This document shows positions 1 to 8,700 of a stretch of DNA of 12,500 nucleotides, piece after piece; position 1 is the stretch's first letter, and each line of letters begins with the position of its first letter. The position numbers and the translations under genes were made by a program. The DNA lies in the NCBI GenBank assembly GCA_009760855.2, contig WPIO01000571.1:1-12500 (forward strand), read 5' to 3'. The notes under the pieces are model-generated. The model did not search any database and was not told the DNA's origin. It worked only from the letters and a program-made list of their open reading frames with translations. This DNA comes from Cristatella mucedo (Eukaryota > Bryozoa > Phylactolaemata > Cristatellidae).

Positions 1-445
1 GTGCGTGTATGTGTGCGTGTATGTGTGCGTGTATGTGTGCGTGTATGTGTGCGTGTATGTGTGCGTGTATGTGTGCGTGTATGTGTGCGTGTATGTGTGC
101 GTGTATGTGTGCGTGTATGTGTGCGTGTATGTGTGCGTGTATGTGTGCGTGTATGTGTGCGTGTATGTGTGCGTGTATGTGTGCCTGTATGTGTGCCTGT
201 ATGTGTGCGTGTATGTGTGCGTGTATGTGTGCCTGTATGTGTGCCTGTATGTGTGCCTGTATGTGTGCCTGTATGTGTGCCTGTATGTGTGCCTGTATGT
301 GTGCCTGTATGTGTGCCTGTATGTGTGCCTGTATGTGTGCCTGTATGTGTGCCTGTATGTGTGCCTGTATGTGTGCCTGTATGTGTGCCTGTATGTGTGC
401 CTGTATGTGTGCCTGTATGTGTGCCTGTATGTGTGTCTGTGTGCA
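1..445. repeat. 12-bp TG-rich minisatellite, about 36 units, truncated at left edge
   Basis: Thirty-six exact-length 12-bp units fill 1-432, followed by a degraded unit (GTGTCTGTGTGC). Units 1-15 (1-180) are all GTGCGTGTATGT. Units 16-17 (181-204) are GTGCCTGTATGT, units 18-19 (205-228) return to the G form, and the last 17 units (229-432) are all the C form. No other base differs in the 36 units, so the array is very young or strongly homogenised. The G form alternates purine and pyrimidine throughout and has one CpG per unit; the C form breaks both. The unit has no stop codon in any of the six frames, so long open frames encoding four-residue repeats here are meaningless. The array continues leftward beyond the window. 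Confidence 0.98.
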
Positions 446-640
446 AATCTACTTAGAGGCTGTGTATTTCAGTGCAATTGATCAAAGGTATGGCGACTTG
501 TTTCAGTGAATCTGCTAATTATTTTAATGTGTCATTATTTTAGCATAATTCCAGTTTTATATGGAGTGTTTCTACTTACGGTCTCAGTGTGGGTGTGCCT
601 ACAGTGTGTACACACGAACACACACATACACACCTAGGGT
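446..640. other. AT-rich spacer without recognisable gene
   Basis: This is the only stretch in the window that does not belong to a tandem array. It is AT-rich in 450-560 and shows no periodicity, no convincing open reading frame, no RNA gene and no transposon terminal structure that I can see. Its last 35 bases grade into CA-rich sequence that abuts the 16-bp minisatellite. As apparently single-copy DNA it is the best anchor for placing the window on a chromosome. Confidence 0.7.
607..633. repeat. CA-rich patch, inverted relative to the 12-bp minisatellite
   Basis: The patch contains CACACATACAC (621-631), the exact reverse complement of GTGTATGTGTG, which occurs in every 12-bp unit of the first array. 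With the spacer it forms an imperfect inverted repeat: a long TG arm at 1-445 and a short CA arm here, about 160-180 bp apart. It may be an independent CA microsatellite seed or the remnant of an inverted copy. Confidence 0.6.
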
Positions 641-1236
641 GCGCACTCTGGCAAGGTGCGCACTCTGGCAGGGTGCACAGCCCGGCAGGGCATGCAGCCC
701 GACAGGGTGCACAGCCCGGCAGCAGGTCACCCCGGCAGCAACTCACCACGGAAGCAGCTCACCCCGGCAGCAGCTCACCCCGGCAGCAGCTCAACCCGGA
801 AACAGCTCACCCCTCAGCAGCTCACCCCGGAAGCAGCTCAACCCGGCAGAAGCTCTCCATGGCATGAGTTAGCCCTGGAAGGAGCTAACCCTGGAAAAAG
901 CTCACCCTTGCAGCTGCTCACACAGGCAGCAGCACTCCCTAGCAGAAGCTAAACCTGGCAGCAGCACAATCTGGCAGCAGCTTACCTTCGCAGCAGCTCA
1001 CCGTGGCAGCAGCTCTCCCTAGCAGAAGCTCACCGTGGCAGCAGCACACCCGGGCAGCTGCTCACCGTGGCTGCAGCTCACCCTGGAAGGAGCTCACCAT
1101 CGCTGGAGCTCACCCTGGAAACAGCCCACCCTTGCCGTAGGTCACTCTGGCAGCTGCTCACTCTGGCAGAAGCTTACCCTGGCAGGTGCTCACCCTCGTA
1201 GCAGTATACCGTGGCAGCAGCTCACCCTGGCAGCAA
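641..1236. repeat. 16-bp GC-rich degenerate minisatellite, about 37 units
   Basis: Units are close to CTCACCCTGGCAGCAG, or CTCACCCCGGCAGCAG in the left half. From 774 to 1236 the phase is kept almost perfectly: 1221-774 is 447, that is 28 units less one base, and a single 15-bp unit (CTCACCCCTCAGCAG) accounts for it. The left end (641-757) is less regular, with units starting GTGCGCACTCTGGCA and GTGCACAGCCCGGCA and lengths of 15-19. Units differ from one another by several bases, so this array is older or less homogenised than the 12-bp array. Sixteen is not a multiple of three, so any open frame cycles through three readings of the unit; the frames at 561-952 and 1035-1241 are by-products. 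The last unit runs directly into the first satellite monomer. Confidence 0.95.
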
Positions 1237-3400
1237 CTTAATCCAGTCAGAATGGTCTAAAGCAAGGCTCCACACTCTGCTGCCAGCTACAGCAGGGCCC
1301 GAGGAGCAGATTCGAGGTTTTTAGATATTCTTAGATCTTCTGAGAACTCATGCGAAATGAGTTAATCAAGTTCAAATGGCCTAAAGCGAGGCACAGCACA
1401 CTGCTGCCAGCTTCCACGCTCTTCGACAGGCTGATTTGAAGTATCTAGATATTTCGAGATCTGATGCCAACTCATGCCAAATGAGTTAATCAAGTGCGAA
1501 TGGTCTGAAGCAAGGAGCCACACTCCACTGCCAGCAACCGTACGCTCCGACAAGCAGATTCTAGGTTTCTAGATCTTCCGAGATCTGCTGCAAACTCATG
1601 CGAAATAAGTTAATCAAGTGCAAATGGCCAAAAGCAAGGCACCACACTCTGCAGCCAGCCACCGCATGCTCCGACGAGCAGATTTAAGGTTTCATGATAT
1701 TCTAAAAATAAGCTGCGAACTCAAGCGAAATGAGTTAATCAAGTGCGAATGGCCTAAAGCAAGGTGCAGCACTCTGCTGCCAGCTAACGCCTGCTCCGAG
1801 GAGCGGATTTGAAGTTTCTAGATACTCCGAGATCTGCTGTGAACTCATGCGAAATAAGTTTTTCAAGTACGACTGGCCTAAAGCAAGGCTCAGCACTCTG
1901 CTGCCAGCTACCGAACTGTCCGACGAGCAGATTTGCAGTTTCTAGATATTCCGAGAACTGCTGCAAACTCATGCGAAATGAGTTTATCGAGTGCGAATGG
2001 CCTAAAGCTAGGCACCTCACTCTGAAGCCAGCTACAGCATGCTCTCACGAGCAGATTTGAAGTTTCTAGGTATTCCGAGATCTGCTGCAAACTCATGCGA
2101 AACTTGTTAATCAAGTGCGAACGGCATAAAGCTAGGTGCAGCACTCCGTTGCCAGCAAATGCAGGCTCCAACGAGCAGATTTGAAGATTCTAGATATTCC
2201 GTAATCTGCTGCCTACTCATGCGAAATAGGGCAATCCAGTGCGAATGGTCTAAAGCTCAGTACCTCACTCTGCTGCCAGCTACAGCACGCTCGGACGAGT
2301 GGATTTAAAGATACTAGATATTCCTAGATCTACTGCGAACTCATGCGAAATGAGTTAATCAAGTGGGAATGGCCAAAAGCAAGGTTTAGCACACTGCAGC
2401 ATGCTACCGCACGCTCCGACTAGAGGATTCGAGGTTTGAAGATATTCAGAAAATAAGCTGCGAACTCAGGCGAAATAAGGTAATCAAGTGCTAATGGCCT
2501 AATGCAAGGCCCAGCTCTCTGCTGCCAGCTATCGCACGCTCCGACACGTGGATTTGAAGTTTTTAGATATTCCGAGATCTGCTGGGAACTCATGCCCAAT
2601 GAGTAAATTAAGTACAAGTGGCCTAAAGCATGGCCATGCAGACTGCTGGACGCTACCACACGTTCCGACGAGCTGATTTGAAGTTTCTAGAAATTCCGAG
2701 ATCTCCTGCAAACTCATACGAAATGAGTTAAATGAGTGCGAATGGCCTAAAGCAAGGCCAGGCACTCTGCTGATAACTACCTCACTCTCCGAAGAGCAGA
2801 TTCGAGGTTTCTAGATATTCCGAGATCTGCTGCGAACTCATGCGAAATAAGGTAATCAAGTGCGAATGGCCTAAAGCAAGGCAGAGTACTCTGCTGCCAG
2901 CTACAGCATGCTCCGACATGCAGATTCGAGGTTTCTAGATATTCATACAACCGCTGTGAACTCATGCAAAATGAGGAAATACAGTGCGAGTGACCAAAAG
3001 CAAGGCTCAGAACTGTGCTGCATGCTACTGCACGGTCCGACGAGCAGATTCGAGGTTTCAAGATATTCAGAAAATAGGCTGCCAACTTATGTGAAATGAG
3101 TTAATCAAGAGCTAATGACCAAAAGATGGCTAAGCACTCTGCTGCAAGCTACCGCTGGCATCGACGAGTGGATTTGAAGTTTCTAGATATTCCGAGATCT
3201 GCTGCGAACTCATGCTCACTGATTTCATCAAGTGCCAATGGCCTAAAGCAAGGCTTAGCACTCTGCTGCCAGCAACTGCATGCTCCGACGAGCCAACTCG
3301 AGGTTTCTAGATATTCTGCAATCTGCTGGGAACTCGTGCAAAATGAGTTATTAGAGTGCGAATAGGTTAAAGCAAGGTGCAGCAATCAGCTGCCAGCTAC
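1237..3400. repeat. Satellite subfamily 1 (edge zone)
   Basis: The first 17-18 monomers, next to the array edge, share diagnostic bases: GTTAATCAAGTGCGAATGGC followed by CTAAAGC, ATTCCGAGATCTG, CTCATGCGAAATGAG, and often GATTCGAGG in place of GATTTGAAG. Monomers in this zone look about equally diverged from one another, and I see no obviously duplicated multi-monomer block. Lengths are stable (124, with 125 at 1778 and 2523). That fits an older part of the array no longer homogenised by exchange with the interior. Confidence 0.8.
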
Positions 3401-3475
3401 AGCACGCTCCGACGAGCACAATCGAGGTTAGTAGATTTTCCGCGATCTGCTGCAAACTCGTGCGAAATTAATTAT

Positions 3476-4290
3476 TCACGTGCGAAATGCTTAAAGTAAG
3501 GTACAGCACTCTGCTGTCAGCTACCCCACGCTCCTCCGAGCAAATTTGAAGTTTCTAGATATTCCGCGACCTGCTGCAAACTCGAGCGAAATGAGTTATT
3601 CAAGCGCGATATGCTTAAAGAAAGGTGCAGCAACCAGCCTCCAGCTACCGCACGCTCCGGAAAGCAGATTTAGAGTTTCTGGATATTCTGCGATCTGCAG
3701 CGAACTCGTGCGAAATGAGTTATTCAATTGCAAAATGCTAAAAGCAAGGTGCAGCTATATGCTGCCAGCTACCGCAAGCTCCGACGAGCAGGTTTGAAGT
3801 ATCTGGATATTCCGCAATCTGCTTCGAACAAGTGCGAAATGAGTTATTCAAGTGCGAAATGCTCAAAGTAGGTGCAGCAATCTGCTGCCAGCTACCACAA
3901 GCTCCGACAAGCAGATTGAAGTTTCTGGATATTCCGCGATCTGCTGCGAACTCGTGCGAAATGAGTTATTCAAGAGCGAAATAATTTGAGCAACGTGCAG
4001 CACTCTGCTGCCAGCTACGGCATGCTCCCACGAGCAGATTTGAAATTTCTGGATATTCCGCGATCTGCTGCAAACTCGTGCGAAATAAGTTATTCAAGTG
4101 CGAAATGCCTAAAGAAAGGTGCAGCACTGTGCTAACAGCTACCGGACGCTCTGGCGAGCAGAATTAATGTTAATAGATATTCCGCGATCTGCTGCGAACT
4201 CATGCATAATGAGTTATTCAGGTGCGAAATGCTTAAATCAAGGTGCTGCACTCTGCTGCCAGCTACAGCACGCTCTGCCGAGCCGACTTG
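3476..4290. repeat. Higher-order block A, copy 1 (repeats 990 bp downstream)
   Basis: This block of about 6.5 monomers recurs at 4466-5280 with a constant offset of 990 bp, close to eight monomers (8 x 124 is 992; two monomers of 123 explain the difference). Shared rare variants include CAACCAGCCTCCAGC (3631 and 4621), GCAGCTATATGCTGCC (3751 and 4741), ATAATTTGAGCAACG (3981 and 4971) and AATTAATGTTAATAG (4162 and 5152). By eye I count about 20 substitutions and no indels between 3601-4250 and 4591-5240, about 97% identity, far above what unrelated monomers show. Confidence 0.9.
3997..4011. repeat. Representative perfect dyad of the monomer core
   Basis: GCAGCA-CTC-TGCTGC is a perfect 6-bp inverted repeat around three bases. 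It sits in the most conserved part of the unit and recurs exactly in many monomers, for example 1766-1780, 4987-5001, 6600-6614 and 10990-11004, while others keep five of the six pairs. It could form a small hairpin in single-stranded DNA or RNA; whether it is functional is not shown by the sequence. Confidence 0.85.
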
Positions 4291-4465
4291 AAGTTTCTAG
4301 ATTATCCGCAATCTGCTGCGAACTCGTGCACAAGAAGTTATTCACGAGCGAAATGCTTAAAGCAAAGTGCAGCAATTTGCCTCCAGCTCCGGCACACTCC
4401 GGCGAGTAGATTTGAAGTTTCTAGATATTCCGCGATCTGCTGCGAACTCGTGCAAAATGAAATAT

Positions 4466-5280
4466 TCAAGTGCGAAATGCCTAAAGCAAGGTACAGCACT
4501 CTGCTGCCAGCTACCCCACGCTCCTCCGAGCAGATTTGAAGTTTCTAGATAATCCGCGAACTGCTGCAAACTCAAGCGAAATGAGTTATTCAAGCGCGAT
4601 ATGCTTAAAGAAAGGTGCAGCAACCAGCCTCCAGCTACCGCACGCTCCGGAAAGCAGATTTAGAGTTTCTGGATATTCTGCGATCTGCAGCGAACTCGTG
4701 TGAAATGAGTTATTCAATTGCAAAATGCTAAAAGCAAGGTGCAGCTATATGCTGCCAGCTACCGCAAGCTCCGACGAGCAGGTTTGAAGTATCTGGATAT
4801 TCCGCAATCTGCTTCAAACAAGTGCGAAATGAGTTATTCAAGTGCGAAATGCTCAAAGTAGGTGCAGCAATCTGCTGCTAGCTACCACAAGCTCCGACAA
4901 GCAGATTGAAGTTTCTGGATATTCCACAATCTGCTGCGAACTTGTACGAAATAAGTTATTCAAGTGCGAAATAATTTGAGCAACGTGCAGCACTCTGCTG
5001 CCAGCTACGGCATGCTCCCACGAGCAGATTTGAAATTTCTGGATATTCCGCGATCTGCTGCAAACTCATGCGAACTAAGTTATTCAAGTGCGAAATGCCT
5101 AAAGAAAGGTGCAGCACTGTGCTGCCAGCTATCGGACGCTCTGGCGAGCAGAATTAATGTTAATAGATATTCCGCGATCTGCTGCGAACTCGTGCATAAT
5201 GAGTTATTCAAGTGCGAAATGTTTAAAGCATGGTGCTACACTCTGCTGCCAGCTACGGCACGCTATGCCGAGCAGATTTG
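4466..5280. repeat. Higher-order block A, copy 2
   Basis: Second copy of the block at 3476-4290, offset 990 bp. The two copies share the same 123-bp monomers (4753-4876 and 4876-4999, against 3763-3886 and 3886-4009), caused by the same single-base losses. Similarity drops past about 5280, where this copy continues with monomers unlike those after 4290. The exchange therefore covers about 6.5 of the 8 monomers in the period. Confidence 0.9.
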
Positions 5281-5307
5281 AAGTTTCTAGATATTCCGCG
5301 ATCTGCT
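5271..5307. repeat. Representative long-spaced dyad of the monomer
   Basis: AGCAGAT (5271-5277) and ATCTGCT (5301-5307) are exact reverse complements separated by 23 bp, and the spacer itself contains the palindrome TCTAGA. The arrangement is present in most subfamily 2 monomers, with frequent point changes in one arm. It is a second potential stem in each unit, about 20 bp downstream of the core dyad. Confidence 0.75.
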
Positions 5308-5356
5308 GCACGCTCGTGCGAAATGAGTTATTCAAGTGCGAAATGCCTAAAGCAAG

Positions 5357-6330
5357 GTGCAGCTCATTGCTGCCAGCTACCACACGCTCTGCCAAGCAGA
5401 TTTGAAGTTTCTAGATATTCCGAGATCTGCTGCGAACTCATGCATAATGAGTTATTCACGTGCGAAATGCTTAAAGCAAGGTGCTAAACTCTGCTGCCAG
5501 CTACAGCACGCTCAGCTGAGCAGATTTGAAGTTTCTAGATGTTCCGCGATCTGCTGCGAACTCGTGCGAAATGAGTTATTCAAGTGCATAATGGCTAAAG
5601 CACGGTGCAACACTCTGGTGCTAGCTACCGCACCGTCGGACGAGCAGGTGTGAAGTTTCTGGATATTACGCAATCTGTTGCGAAATCATGCTGAATGAGT
5701 TATTCAAGCGCGAAATGCTTAAAGCAAGGTGCTGCACTCTGCTGCCAGCTACTGCTACCTCCGACGAGCAGATTTGAAGTTTCTGGATAGTCCGCGATCT
5801 GCTGCCAACTCATGCGAAATGAGTTATTCAAGTGAGAAATGCCAAAAGTGACGTGCAGCACTCTGTTGCCAGCTACTGCACGCACTGGCAAGCGGAATTG
5901 ACGTTTCCAGATAATCCGCGATCCACTGCGAACTCGTGCAATACGAGTTATTAATGTGCGAAATACTTTAAGCACGGCGCAGCACTTGGCCGCTAGCTAC
6001 CGCATGCTCCAACGAGCAGATTTGAAGTTTCTGGATATTCCACGATCCGCTTCGAACTCGTTGCAAAATGAGTTATTAAAGTGCAAAATACTTAAAGCAA
6101 AGTGCAGCACTCAGCTGCCAGCTACCGCAAGCTCCGGCGAGGGGATTTGACGTTTATAGATATTCCGCAATCTGCTGTGAACACATGCGACATGAGTAAT
6201 TCAAGTGCGAAATACTGAAAGCAAAGCACAGCACTGTGCTGCCAGCCACCGCATGCTCCCACGAGCAAATTTGAAGTTTCTGGATATTCCGCGATCTGCT
6301 GCGAACTCGTGCGAAATGGGTTACTCAAGA
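5357..6330. repeat. Higher-order block B, copy 1 (repeats about 1,631 bp downstream)
   Basis: About eight monomers recur at 6989-7961. The offset is 1,632 at its left end and 1,631 further right: thirteen monomers plus the 20-bp duplication at 6905-6944. Distinctive shared variants are GCACGCACTGGC with GCGGAATTGACG (about 5878-5903 and 7509-7534), GGCCGCTAGCTACCGC (5988 and 7619), and GATCCGCTTCGAACTCGTTG (6043 and 7674), whose extra base makes both monomers 125 bp. Over 5861-6180 I count about 19 differences, roughly 94% identity. Confidence 0.87.
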
Positions 6331-6904
6331 GCGAAATGCGTAAAGTAAGGGGCAGCACTAAGCTGCAAGCTACCGCACGCTCCGGTGAGGAGATTTCACG
6401 TTTATAGATATTCAGATATCTGCTGCAAACTCATGCGAAATGAGTTGTTTAAGAGCGAAATTCTTAAAGCAAGCAGCAGCACTCTGCTGCCACCTACTGC
6501 ATGCTCCCACGAGCAAATTTGAAGTTTCTGGATATTCCGCGATCAGCTGCAAAGTCGTGCAAAGAGAGTTATTAAAGTGCGAAATACTTTAAGCAAGGTG
6601 CAGCACTCTGCTGCCTGCTACCTCATGCTCACACGAGCAGATTTGAAGTTTCTGGATATTCCACGATCCGCTGCGAACTCGTGCAAAATGAGTTATTAAA
6701 GTGCAAAATCCTTAAAGCAAGGTGCAGCACTCTGCTGCCAGCTACCCACGCTCCGGCGAGGAGATTAGACGTTTATAGATATTCCGCAATCTGCTGCGAA
6801 CTCATGCGAAGTGAGTTATTCAAGTGGCAAATACTTTTAGCAAGGCGCCGCAGTTTTCTGTTAGCTACCGCAAGCTCCCGCGAGCAAATTTGAAGTTTCT
6901 GGAT

Positions 6905-6944
6905 ATTACGTGATCTGCTGCGACATTTCGCGATCTGCTGCGAA
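6905..6944. repeat. Local 20-bp tandem duplication inside a monomer
   Basis: ATTACGTGATCTGCTGCGAC (6905-6924) is followed at once by ATTTCGCGATCTGCTGCGAA (6925-6944), 17 of 20 bases identical. It lengthens the monomer from 6859 to 7003 to 144 bp. The segment is the ordinary ATTCCGCGATCTGCTGCGAA part of the unit duplicated in place. Confidence 0.93.
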
Positions 6945-6988
6945 CTCGTGCGAAATGAGTTATTCAAGTCAGTAATGCTTAAAGCAAG

Positions 6989-7961
6989 GTGCAGCACATT
7001 GCTCCCAGCTACCACACGCTCTGCCGAGCAGCTTTGAAGTTTCTAGATATTCCGAGATCTGCTGCGAACTCGTGCATAATGAGTAATTCACGTGCGAAAT
7101 GCTTAAAGCAAGGTGCTAAACTCTGCTGCCAGCTACCGCACCCTCTAACGAGCAGGTTTAAAGTTTCTGGATATTCCGCGATCTGCTACGAACTCGTGGT
7201 AATGAGTTATTCGAGTGCAAAATGCCTAAAGCATAGTGCAACATTCTGCTGCCAGCTACCGCACCATCGGACAAGCAGGTTTGAAGTTTCTGGATATTCC
7301 GCGATCTGCTGCGAACTCGTGCTAAATGAGTTATTCAGGCGGGAAATGCTTAAAGCAAGGAGCTGCACCCTGCTGCCAGCTACTGCACCCTCCGACGAGC
7401 AGATTTGAAGTTCCTGGATATTCCGCGATCTGCTGCGAACTAGTGCGAAATGAGTTATTAAAGTGAGAAATGCCTAAAGTGAGGTGCAGCACTCTGCTGT
7501 CAGCTACTGCACGCACTGGCGAGCGGAATTGACGTTTCTAGATAATCCGGGATCCACTGCGAACTCGTGCAAAATGAGTTAATAAAGTGCGAAATACCTT
7601 AAGCAAGGCGCAGCACTCGGCCGCTAGCTACCGCATGCTCCGACGAGCAGATTTGAAGTTTCTGGATATTCCACGATCCGCTTCGAACTCGTTGCAAAAT
7701 GAGTTATTAAAGTGCAAAATGCTTAAAGCAAGGTGCAGCACTCAGCTGCCAGCTACCGCAAGGTCCGGCGAGGAGATTTGACGTTTATAGATATTCCGCA
7801 ATCTGCTGCGAGCACATGCGAAATGAGTAATTCAAGTGCGAAATAGTTTAGGCAAAACTCAGCACTCTGCTGCCACCTATCGCATGCTCCCACAAGCAAA
7901 TTTGAAGTTTGTGGATATTCCGCGATCTGCTGCGAACTCGTGCGAAATGGGTATTTAAAGT
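6989..7961. repeat. Higher-order block B, copy 2
   Basis: Second copy of the block at 5357-6330. It opens with GCAGCACATTGCTCCCAGC, matching GCAGCTCATTGCTGCCAGC of copy 1. It keeps the 125-bp monomer at 7622-7747 that corresponds to 5991-6116. Past about 7961 the sequence instead resembles the monomer around 6560-6640 (AAAGTGCGAAATACTTTAAG), so the right end is a further rearrangement. Confidence 0.85.
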
Positions 7962-8040
7962 GCGAAATACTTTAAGCAAGGTGCAGCACTCTGCTGGCAG
8001 CTACCGCATGCTCCCACGAGCAAATTTGAAGTTTCTGGAT

Positions 8041-8080
8041 ATTCCGCAATCTGCTGCGATATTCCACGATCTGCTGCAAA
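8041..8080. repeat. Second local 20-bp tandem duplication, same segment
   Basis: ATTCCGCAATCTGCTGCGAT (8041-8060) is followed by ATTCCACGATCTGCTGCAAA (8061-8080). The same 20-bp part of the monomer is doubled as at 6905-6944, giving a 143-bp interval (7995-8138) that also lost one base nearby. Confidence 0.93.
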
Positions 8081-8388
8081 CTCATGCGAATGAGTTATTA
8101 AAGTGCAAAATGCTTTAAGCAAGGCCCAGCACTCTGCTGCCAGCTATCGCACGCTCCGACAAACAGATTTGAAGTTTCTAGATATTTCGCAATCCGCTTA
8201 GAACTCGTGGATAATGAGTAATTCAAGTGCGAAATGCTTAAAGCAAGGTGCTTCACTCCGCTGCCAGCTACTGCAAGCTCTGCCGAGCAGATTTGAAGTT
8301 TCTACATATTCCGCAATCTGCTGCGAACTCGTGCAAAAAGATTTATTCAAGTGCGAAATTCATAAAGCAAGGTGCAGCGCTCTGCAGG

Positions 8389-8425
8389 AAGCAACCTTCT
8401 GCCGGCCGCAGCACACTCCAAAGAA
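8389..8425. repeat. Local duplication of about 14 bp in the core of a monomer
   Basis: Two monomers between cores 8262 and 8524 span 262 bp, 14 more than expected. The extra bases lie around TCTGCAGGAAGCAACC (8391-8406), which resembles TCTGCTGCCAGCTACC, and is followed by a second core-like stretch, TTCTGCCGGCCGCAGC. The simplest reading is a diverged partial duplication of the core. Confidence 0.65.
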
Positions 8426-8504
8426 CACATTTGAAGTATCAGGATATTCCGCGATCTGCTGAGAACTAGTGCGAAATGAGTTTGTTAACTGCATAATGCT
8501 TAAA

Positions 8505-8700
8505 GCAAGTTGCAGCACTATTCTGCCAGCCATCGCACCATCCGACGAATACATTTGAAGTATCTGGATATTCAGCGATCTGCTGAGAACTCTTGCGATA
8601 TGAGTTATTCAAGTGCAAAAGACTAAAAGCAAGGTGCAGCACAATCTGCCAGCTACGGCACGCACTGGCGAACAGATTTCAAGTTTCTAGATATTCCGCG
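8505..8700. repeat. Higher-order block E, copy 1
   Basis: This block matches 10489-10684 at an offset of 1,984 bp, exactly 16 monomers. Shared rare variants are TTCTGCCAGCCA in the core, GACGAATACATTTGAAG, GCTGAGAACTCTTGCGATAT and GCAGCACAATCTGCCA. The last removes one base and makes both monomers 123 bp. Shorter relatives of its left end occur at 11605-11690 (GACGAAGACATTTGAAG) and at the very end of the window (12473-12500). Confidence 0.85.

Noticed and set aside
1-509. Three overlapping open frames of 151-166 residues with Val-Cys and Met-Cys-Ala-Cys repeats
   Set aside because: The 12-bp unit simply has no stop codon in any frame. Every frame is open, and the frames end where the array ends. 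No coding evidence.
446-640. Transposon remnant or promoter in the spacer
   Set aside because: No terminal inverted repeats, target-site duplication, poly(A) tail or recognisable promoter element could be defended.
631-642. Telomere-like CCTAGGGT next to the CA tract
   Set aside because: A single short match with no TTAGGG tandem units.
561-1241. Gln/Pro/Ser-rich open frames over the 16-bp minisatellite
   Set aside because: They follow the repeat unit in three frames, start in spacer sequence and end arbitrarily. No domain or codon signal.
2867-2933. Possible polymerase III boxes (TGGCCTAAAGC as an A box and GATTCGAGG as a B box, 56 bp apart), suggesting a tRNA-derived SINE origin
   Set aside because: The A box lacks the final conserved G, the B-like motif occurs in only part of subfamily 1, no acceptor or T-arm stems form, and there is no poly(A) or simple-repeat tail. 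Chance similarity is likelier.
6040-6075. CENP-B box candidate around TTCGAACTCGTTGC
   Set aside because: The conserved CGGGA part and the central A spacing of the box are absent, and I saw no better match elsewhere.
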